Positions 16,453 through 25,400 of a DNA stretch of 50,027 nt are shown piece after piece. The stretch is taken from positions 1 through 50,027 of the forward strand of contig JABDCX010000015.1 in the NCBI GenBank assembly GCA_013287915.1. Direction: 5' to 3'. The stretch comes from Chlamydiota bacterium. Its GTDB lineage: Bacteria > Chlamydiota > Chlamydiia > Chlamydiales > Parachlamydiaceae. The stretch's first letter is position 1, and the number at the start of each line of letters is the position of its first letter. Position numbers and translations under genes: made by a program. The notes below the pieces were generated by a model. That model was not told the DNA's origin and did not search any database. It worked only from the letters and a program-made list of their open reading frames with translations.

Positions 16453-17897
16453 CATTTCTCTACTATGACCCCTGGAGGACCCCAGGAACCGGCGCCGGGA
16501 GGTAGGATCGAGGGTCTCGTTTCTTTGGGCCAATAGAGGCGCATCACCAGATAAATCGGTCCGTTCGGCGCTGGCAGCCAATTGGATTCCTTTTCTTTCT
16601 CTGGAGGTTCGTTTTGGATGTAAATCGTGAGTGATCCGTCTGGATTTTCTTTCATTTCTGGAAGCATCGATGAGTTAACCAGGTACCGGTTAATCGGGTT
16701 CTCGATCAACAATTGCGTATTTCCATCGTAAATCGTCACCGACCAAAAGGCTTTCACAGGGGGAAACTGTCCTGGAGTGAAGGTCAGCGTATAGTTGTGT
16801 TTGCTCCCGTCAAGCGGCTGGCCGGAGCTGTCAGAACGAGTAATGGGATACGTGGCTTCAACAGGGCTATTCACATAGATACCCGCTTTTGCTACGGCGG
16901 CACGACTCAGCCAGTCGCCGTTGAAATAGGTACGATCACCCCCAGCTAATCCACCCACGCGCCACCCTTTTACGTTTTTGCCTTTATTAGCAACCGCTGC
17001 CACTATTTTTTCCTCTCCTGCTTTCATCCCCAAAGCGACGGCCGCTTTCTGCTCGGGTGAGAGATCTTTAAAATCGAATGTCTTGCCAGGTCCGACGCCG
17101 ATACGCGTTAACTTTAAACGGATTGCCTCCTCTTCTGGTCCAGGCGGTGCGAACTTTAAAGCAAAGTCGAGATAATCGAAAAAACCGGTCTTGACCATTT
17201 CCTTGTTGATCTTAGGAAAGTCGATTGCGGGCGCTTTTGGCACCGGTGACTGCTTGAGATAGGCTGAAAGCGGTTGTGCCTGATAGCCGGACTGGACTTT
17301 GATCACATTTGGCATATCATCCGGGCTAAAGAGTTGGGTCCGATAACCTGCTACCGAAAACTGCGTGCCAGATCTAAATACTCTCTTGATCCCTGCGGGG
17401 GCCTCCCCTTTCCAACCGGGCCCGACAACCATGTAATCACCCGCTTCATTTCCTGTGGCACGGCTGCCAATGTAGCCGAAGTTAAAGGTATTGCCATCGC
17501 AAAGCATCACCGAGTAGTAGCGCTTCTTTTCCACAGCGGGGACAGATAGCACCATGGGCTCGGCGCGTAAGTCGAGCCACAAAATGGAGTACGGCGTATC
17601 ACTGTTTGGGGTAATGACGGTCGTGTCTTTGTAAGTGAACAAGCGCTCTTCGTTTTTGATCTGGTTAAAAGGTGCTTTGAACTGGCCAGAGTCGCGGTCC
17701 ACAGCAAACTCGTACATGATTGCGTAGTTCATAACGATAGGCAGACCATAGATGTATCCTTCTTCGGCAATGGCTTTGATCTCATCAATGCTAGGCCGCT
17801 CATCTTCCGTTTTTTTGGTCTCACAGCTTGTGAAGAGAAGTGCACAGTGGACGATAGCGAGCAATCTATCCAGGAAAATTCTTTTCAGATTTTTCAT
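16452..17897 (-). CDS. DUF1254/DUF1214 lipoprotein
   Basis: 481 residues. The N-terminal signal ends in a lipobox-like LLFTSC, so it is probably lipid-anchored. The N-terminal half (EEGYIYGLPIVMNY, NSDTPYSILWLDLRAEP, VMLCDGNTFNFGYIG) is DUF1254. The C-terminal half (WSVTIYDGNTQLLIENPINRY, LTIYIQNEPP, NWLPAPNGPIYLVMRLYWP) is DUF1214. The two domains commonly occur together in uncharacterised secreted proteins and their biochemical role is unknown. Start ATG with an AGGACC site. It stands alone between convergent and divergent neighbours. Confidence 0.88.
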   Translation of the reverse strand: MKNLKRIFLDRLLAIVHCALLFTSCETKKTEDERPSIDEIKAIAEEGYIYGLPIVMNYAIMYEFAVDRDSGQFKAPFNQIKNEERLFTYKDTTVITPNSDTPYSILWLDLRAEPMVLSVPAVEKKRYYSVMLCDGNTFNFGYIGSRATGNEAGDYMVVGPGWKGEAPAGIKRVFRSGTQFSVAGYRTQLFSPDDMPNVIKVQSGYQAQPLSAYLKQSPVPKAPAIDFPKINKEMVKTGFFDYLDFALKFAPPGPEEEAIRLKLTRIGVGPGKTFDFKDLSPEQKAAVALGMKAGEEKIVAAVANKGKNVKGWRVGGLAGGDRTYFNGDWLSRAAVAKAGIYVNSPVEATYPITRSDSSGQPLDGSKHNYTLTFTPGQFPPVKAFWSVTIYDGNTQLLIENPINRYLVNSSMLPEMKENPDGSLTIYIQNEPPEKEKESNWLPAPNGPIYLVMRLYWPKETRPSILPPGAGSWGPPGVIVEK

Positions 17898-18032
17898 TCT
17901 TTGGTCCTCGTATGGTCGCCATGTTATTCCGGACTATTTTGATTATCAATTAAAAAAGTAAGGGGTGGCTATTTTTTGTCTTTTGTGTTTTCATGAGGGT
18001 AATATATTACGTTGTCCCATAAAGTTAGATGC

Positions 18033-19397
18033 ATGATTGTCAAACACCTTTACACCCCTGGCCTATCGGTCAACACCTATCTCATTTTCGATGAAAGCAC
18101 GCGGAAAGGAGCTGTCATCGATCCCACAATGGCTACCCGAAATATCATTGCCTATGCCTCTGAAAACAACGTCATCATCACGGATATCATCGAAACGCAC
18201 GTCCACGCCGATTTTGTCTCTGGAGCTCCTAGCTTGAAAGCTGCCCTCTCGGGCACCCCAATCATTCATTGTTCTTCCATGGGCGGGAAACAGTGGATTC
18301 CCCATTATGCTGACCGCTCAGTTGCCGATGGAGATGAAGTCGTCATAGATTCTTTGCGACTGCGTGCTCTCCACACACCCGGCCATACACCTGAGCATTT
18401 AGTATGGGTAGCCTATGATGATAAACGGACGAAACAGATGCCACAACTCCTTTTCAGCGGTGATCTGCTATTCGTCGGCAGCGTGGGCCGTCCCGATCTA
18501 CTAGGCAAAGAGCTGGAAGTTGAACTTTCCCGCCAATTGTACGCCTCTCTTTTCGAGGTTTTGAGCGCGTTGCCAGACCACCTTGAAGTGTACCCAGCCC
18601 ATGGAGCCGGCTCGCCTTGTGGCAAAGAGATCGGCACAAGCGCTCATACAACTCTGGGGTACGAACAGCGCTGCAACAAATGGCTTCAAGCAAAACCGTT
18701 TGATCAATGGCACAAAGAGCTGATGCAAGATGCTCCCGCTATCCCCAAATATTACACGCGGATGAAACGGCTCAATATCACAGGTTCCCATGCCTCATTG
18801 CAAACGCTGCAAGAACTTTCCTTACCAGAAACAATGGCTCTTGCCGCTTCTCATTTGATTGTCGACTTGCGCAACTACGATCTCTTTGCCCATGGGCATA
18901 TCCCGGGTTCTCTCAATATCCCTTATCTTCCGGGCTTGCCTTTGTGGGCAGGTTCTATTCTGCCTCACGACAAGCCAATCATTTGCGTGGCGGACTCACT
19001 GCAAATGTGCTTAAAGACAAGTGAACTCCTACAGCTCGTCGGCATCACGCAAGTGTCCGCTTGGTGCGATGCCACGCTGTGGAACCCACATGTCCACCTC
19101 TTAGAAAAATTTAAATTAATTGAACCGGAAGATCTCCTCAAAAGGAAAGACGACTACTTTGTGCTCGATGTGAGATCTCATCACGAATGGAATGCCGAAC
19201 ATCTTCCCCATGCACATCATATTGAGCTGGCCGACGTGCCGGCTGCCTTAAAAACCCTGCCGCGCGATCAAACGATTGCCGTCATTTGTCGCTCTGGCAA
19301 CCGCGCCTCCATTGCAGCCTCCTTGCTAGCGCAAGAAGGATTTAAAAAAACCTGCAATGTGCGTGGAGGCATGACGGGTTTCAAAAACCATCTCTAA
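18033..19397 (+). CDS. Persulfide dioxygenase-rhodanese fusion (CstB/ETHE1-like)
   Basis: 454 residues in three parts. The N-terminal metallo-beta-lactamase domain (1-240) has the iron-binding THVHADF and HTPGHTPEH motifs and YPAHGAGSPCG, like ETHE1/BlhA persulfide dioxygenases. A first rhodanese domain (about 270-350; HGHIPGSLNIPY) ends in ICVADS and looks inactive. A second (about 370-454) has the active-site loop CRSGNRA. This order matches CstB of Staphylococcus, which oxidises persulfides to thiosulfate. It probably detoxifies sulfide or low-molecular-weight persulfides in the cytoplasm. The frame is open to a TTG at 18012, but the ATG at 18033 fits the family start (MIVKHLYTPG) better. 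It converges on the autotransporter gene with three bases between them. Confidence 0.88.
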   Translation: MIVKHLYTPGLSVNTYLIFDESTRKGAVIDPTMATRNIIAYASENNVIITDIIETHVHADFVSGAPSLKAALSGTPIIHCSSMGGKQWIPHYADRSVADGDEVVIDSLRLRALHTPGHTPEHLVWVAYDDKRTKQMPQLLFSGDLLFVGSVGRPDLLGKELEVELSRQLYASLFEVLSALPDHLEVYPAHGAGSPCGKEIGTSAHTTLGYEQRCNKWLQAKPFDQWHKELMQDAPAIPKYYTRMKRLNITGSHASLQTLQELSLPETMALAASHLIVDLRNYDLFAHGHIPGSLNIPYLPGLPLWAGSILPHDKPIICVADSLQMCLKTSELLQLVGITQVSAWCDATLWNPHVHLLEKFKLIEPEDLLKRKDDYFVLDVRSHHEWNAEHLPHAHHIELADVPAALKTLPRDQTIAVICRSGNRASIAASLLAQEGFKKTCNVRGGMTGFKNHL

Positions 19398-19400
19398 GTA

Positions 19401-22400
19401 TTAAAACTCAAAGGCTGCTTGTAGATAAAAGCCGTGGTTTGTGTATAGATCATTCCATTGCAGATCGTAGTTAAACTCGAGCTCAACGGTTTCGCTAATT
19501 GTCGTCAGGAAGTTTAAACCCAATAAGAAAGTGCTTCTTCCGGCGCCAAAAATGCGATTGGAAATCACTTGTTGTGGGTCCACATTGATCGTCGAATAGG
19601 TGAGGCATCTGGAGTAATCTAAGAACTCATATTGCCAGGCAAGGTCGAGCTCTGTTTTAAATGAGAGGCACCCGCAGTCGATCAGATATTCAAACCGAGA
19701 CCCTAAGCCAGATCTTAAGGAGGTGATCTCTTGTTTATCGATCTGGAGATTTAAGATTCCAGCATCCCTTTCTTTGAACCCATCGATACGCACCCAAATA
19801 GATTGGAGATTGGCAAAAGGGGTGATGATGAGATCGTCTGGTAAGTTTTCACATGCGCAACCTGAGAACATATATTCTGCGCCCAAGAAAGCATCCACTT
19901 CTGCTCCATTGGTGGAACCGTTAGCATCGATCAAATTCGTGCTAAGACCAGAAGGACGCGTGGTCGTATAACGCTCATAGCTCCCCCCAATAATCCCTTC
20001 AACAGAGAAGGCGTTCATCATTTCTGGCACCCATATTGCGTAACCACTCAAGTGTAAAATTTGCGCATCCAAATGACCTGCATCATGGTCCACATCTGCA
20101 AAGAGCTTGGCGTAATCGGCGTTAATGCCCAGACCGTAATCGCCAATCACACGGTCAAACCCGACATAACAGCCAATCGAGTTGTAATCAAAGCCCTGCT
20201 GAGAAAGACCCTTGCTTTTAAAACTTCCCAAATTATCAATGACTCCTGCATACACTCTAGAAGGCTTGGTATCATCTAAGCAGCAAGCATTGCAGATTGA
20301 ATCGTATTTCAGCTTGTTCACCCTTCTGTGTAATTCATGGAGCTCTCTTTGAAGTCTCACATTCGTTTCATTCACTGAAACAAGGGAAACCTGGCCAATG
20401 GAGCCATTTGAGTTTGGCGTGATGGTGGGGGCTAATTCTAATTCAATGAAATTGGGCAGATAGACAACTTGAGGAATGAAGCCGATGGGGAAGTTTACGA
20501 AATCAACAGTCGAATACGTTCCGGTCACTCCACGGTCTGCTGAGAGTAAAATGACGACCCCTTCTGATGTGATGCTCCCGGGTAGGGCATTGAGCACCAA
20601 CGTGCTGCTCACATTCACTGTACCCGTTGCTGCGACATTCCCTAAAATCGTGGGTGTTTTGATTAAGTTCAGCTGTAAGACGGATGACCCTGTCTGGTTA
20701 TAGTCATAAGCAAGGATATCTCCACTTGTGATCAGGGTGCCGCCAGTGAAATTAATGTTCTCTGTCGAAGAGCCAACGATACTCGTCAGATCATTATTGA
20801 TTAGACCCCCAGTGATATTCATTGTTCCTCCAGGGCCCGCATGGAAGATGGCTCCCTGAGTATTGTTGATCGTACCTCCTGCAACCGTCACACTTCCCCC
20901 AGCCCCCGTAGGCCCTAAGCTCACCCCAAGCCCCGTATTTGTCACGGTCGTTGTGCCTGGACCCTGAATGGTCATATTTCCGCCAGCTCCACTAGGACCA
21001 AAGCTAGATCCAGGTCCATTGTTTACAACCGTCGTCGTACCAGTTCCACCAACGACCATATTGTCACCGGCGCCAGAAGGGCCAAAATGGGCTCCCGCAC
21101 CGCTGTTTGTCACGAGGATAGTACCTGAGCCTCCAATCGATAGATTGCCTCCAAGTCCGAAAGGTCCAATCTCTGCAGAGGCTCCGCTGTTGGTTACCGT
21201 CGTTGTCCCAGATCCAGTGATCGACATATTTGCGTTGCTTCCTGTTGGACCCATCAATGCAAAAACACCGCTGTTAGTGACGTTTGTCGTTCCAGCGCCT
21301 CCGATCAAAAAGCTGCCGTTGTTTGCTGTAGGGCCCATGAAAGCGGCTGGACTTGCGTTTGTTACCGTTGCAGTTGTCCCAAGGTCTGCTGCAATCGTCA
21401 TGTTATTGAGTGGCGAAATCGCAGCATTGTTTTGCAACGAAGCCGAATTGACGGTGAAGCCATAGGGGCTAAGCGTTGTGTTATTGACGAGCAAACCCGT
21501 GCCTGAAGCGAGAGCCGGGGTTTGTTTAATTTGGAAAATCTGGGTCGATTTCGACACAAGCGATGTGGGTGGATTGAATGTCAGCATGGTTCCATCGGCT
21601 AAACTCAATGTTGTCGATGAATTTAAGATCAGAGGAACTTCTACAATGTGGGAGCCTCCTGTGACGCTAATTTGAGCATTCCCGGGGCCGCCGGTGACTT
21701 CAAAAGTCATGGTACCAGCCCCCTTGTACTGAACAATTGTATAGTCAGTCGTGGTGCCAGTGAAATTCAGCTGAGCCAAGTTCACATCTTGAGGTGCGGT
21801 CCCATCCGCATTTGCTAAAGTGATCGTAACCGAAGAAGCGCCTACATTACCTAAAGTTGCCACATCATTCGTCGCGCCATTGATGCCAGGAGCGCAAGTT
21901 GGAAGCCAGTTATTCGCATCTCCCCAGTTGCCAGGTCCTGGGATATTCCAGCTAGCATTACAACCCGAAAAATAGAGGATCACTTGTTGGGGAGAATAGG
22001 TAATGAATGGCGTATTTATAAAAGTACCCATCGGAACAAAACTCGAAAATGCACCTGTAAGATTAGCTAGACCAGAGTCTAAAAGGATATAGAATCCCGA
22101 TTCAGGCGATATCGCGCCTATTCTTTGAACGATGAGCTCTCCATCCAGCATGATCCCGCCAGGGGCAGTTATTTTTCCCACATCCCCGGTTGCATTATTA
22201 AAGCCTAAATCCAAGATCCCTTGAGAGGTTTGCGTATAGGTAGTAGTCAGCGATAAAAGTCCATTATCGACGAGAAGTCCAGAGTTAAATACGCTGACAG
22301 CACTATTGGGAAAAGAGGTGAGGTAAAGCGCACCATTATTCGAGATCGATACAGCTGTGTTATGTGAAAGAGCATTTGCAGCGGCAATCGTCAGAGATCC

Positions 22401-25400
22401 GTTGACAATCGATGTAGGGCCGCCGTAGGTATTCCCAATATTTGTTAGGGTTAAATTCGATCCATTTGTGAGTGTGAGGCCCCCACTTAAACCCACGAGG
22501 GATCCATCAAACATCTTTGTCAATCCGCCATTGATCGTCAAAATCCCAGAACCTAACTTTACAGTGGATGATGCGAAACCACTTTCAAGGCTTTTGATCG
22601 TGTTGTTATAAAGATCTAAATCCAAAGTGCCACCGGCATTCAACACGTATGAAGAAGGGGCGGAAAACGCATTGATATTCCCCGCTTTCAGCGTGGCGCC
22701 CGTATTAATCGTGGTAGTTCCTGTATACGTATTTGCAGAGGTCGCCGTCGACAAAAGTAAAGTGCCCCCGTCGAGAGTTAACCCACCATTACCTGAGATA
22801 CCGCCTGAGAAGCTGCCCCCATTTTCAACTGACAAGGTCCCACCAGCTAATGTTCCCGTGAGCACGCTGCCTGTACCCGAAAGACTTTTAATCTTGTTGT
22901 TAAAATTATTCAAATCTAGGGTACTTGTCACGGTGTAATCCGAAGTGCTGCTAAAAGCTGTTGGGCTACCCGCCTGTAGAGTTCCAGCATTAACCTTCGT
23001 TGGGCCTGAATAAGTGTTGTTACCTGATAAATTCAACAGCCCGCCATTCACAATGAGGCCGAGTTTATCAGACGACCCATCGATGATATTTCCTGAAAAT
23101 GCACCTCCATTCGTGACCGATAAAGAGGGGGTGGCTCCAGTACCTGAATTTGAGGCCACAGTGCCAGCCCCGTTTAGGCTATAAATCGTATTGGAATATC
23201 TGTTGAGGTCTAAGGTTGCCCCTGATTCTACTGTGAATGCAGAACTTGGTGCAAAAGCTGTTGTGCTGCCTGCCTGAAGGGTTCCAGCGGCAACATCTGT
23301 TGGACCTGTGTAGGAGCTTGTGCCAGAAAGGGTTTGAGTATTTGATCCCTCTTTTGTAAAAGAACCTCCCGTTCCTGAAATCGTCCCTGAGAAGACGGGG
23401 TCTGGACTTGTTGGATCTACAATTAACTCTTTATTTCCGAGTAATATTTTGCCACTTCCAGTCAGATCGCCGATCGACGCCGAGGCCGCGACCCCTTGGA
23501 TGTCAAAAGTTCCTATAACATCGACAAAACCAGTTGGAGCTAACTGGCCAGCCCCGATCAGTTGTAACGTTGTTCCGGTACCAATTGTCGTGCCACCTGT
23601 GTAGCTGTTTGCAGCGTTATTTAACTGAAGAACCCCACCCGTGATTAGGGAGAGAGCCCCGCCCCCGGTAATTTTCCCATCAAAAGTTCCCCCATTGACC
23701 AGGGTAAGAGTGAACGTGTTCCCTATTGTTACATGCGTCGTATCATCACCGCTAGAAAGGGAATAGATTTTGTTGGAATTATTGATCATGAGTTGTGCTT
23801 GATCAAATAGGGTCACAGGGGAATTGGGCGACAGCGTATTTGGTGCTCCACTGCCGGAAGCCAAAATGGCAGTACCAAAGACTTTTGTAGGTCCAGAATA
23901 GGTATTTAATCCCGAGCCAGTTAGAGTAAGAGTTCCACTCGTTAAGCTCACTCCCCCTTGTCCTGTGATGCCGCCGCTAAAGCTAAAGCCGCTCCCATTT
24001 GCGATTGTCAATATACCCGCCAACCCTCCTGTTGTGACGCTCCCAGCGCCTTGAAGGCTATTAATCGTGTTGGGGAAGTTGTGTAAATCTAAAGTTCCTG
24101 CCACAGTAAAATCAGAATTCGCAGAAAAGGCGGTCGAGCTGCCGGCCTGTAGAGTTCCAGCAGAAACATTTGTTGCCCCGTAATAGGAATTGTTTCCAGA
24201 AAGGATGAGCGTGCCGCCATTGGCAGTGAGCCCCCCATTTCCAGAGATGTTACCACCGTAGGCTCCTCCACTTGAAACGGTAAGAACAGTGGTAGAGGCA
24301 AGGTTAACAGCTGTGTTCCCGCTTCCTGATAAGGAAAAAATCGTATTGGAGGCATTTACATTCAATTGACCAGAGCCAGATAGGATAAAGGGAGAGTTAG
24401 AAGAGAGTGCGGTTGTATTTCCTGCATTTAAAATCCCACTGCCGGAAATTGTGGTGGTTCCCCTATAATCATTTGTTCCGGTTGGCATTAATGTGAGGCT
24501 ACCCCCAGCCAGTGTGATCCCCAATACGTCCGGAGCAGCGGCTTGAGTGATTTGCCCTGTAAAGGTTAATCCATTTCCATTTGTAATTGTCAAAATGGCG
24601 GGACCAGGCCCTGCCGTCGACGTCACAGTACCAGCCCCAGCTAAACTATAGACCGTATTGGAAGCTGCGTTCAAATCTAAAGTAGCCCCTGACGCAACAG
24701 TAAAGGCAGAGCTAGGGGAAAATGCCGTGGGACTGCCCGCTTGAAGAGTGCCAACAGCAACATTTGTTGGCCCTGTATAGGTATTATCTCCTGCAAGGGT
24801 TAACGTGAATCCTCCGTTTAACTCAAAAGAACCCCCTGTCCCTGAAATATCTCCAGAATAGGTCTGACTAGAGGTTGGGGTCACGACCAACTGATTGCTT
24901 CCAAGCAAGATGGATCCAGCCGTTGAAGATCCTGCTAAGGTTCCAATCTGTACTGGAGAAGCCGTGCTCTGGCTGATATCAAAAACTCCGTTGACTGTCA
25001 CAGCTCCAGTTGGCCACAAGGCTCCAGGCCCGACTAACGCCAAAGTCCCACTGGTAATCGTCGTCCCGCCTGTATACGTGTTCACTCCGGTGAGTGTTAA
25101 GATTCCTCCTTTCAATGTCAGCCCGACAGTACTACCTACAGCTCCGTTGGAGATCACACCAGAAAAAGTTCCCCCATTTGAGCCCTTATTAATCGTTAAC
25201 ACCGGGCTCCCCGCCACGCTTGACAGCACACTGCCAGATCCGCTGAGGCTTCCAATCGCGTTGCTCTTACCATTCAAATCGATCGTTCCTGTCCCGGTCA
25301 CCGTATAGTCGGAATTGGGAGAAAACGTATTCGTGCTCACTCCCCCTTGCAAGGTAGCTCCGCTTGCAATTGTGGTGGGGCCAAAATAGGTGTTTAATCC

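Noticed and set aside
20835-21335. CRISPR-like appearance of regular repeats
   Set aside because: The 84-base period is coding and continuous, with no unique spacers between identical repeats.
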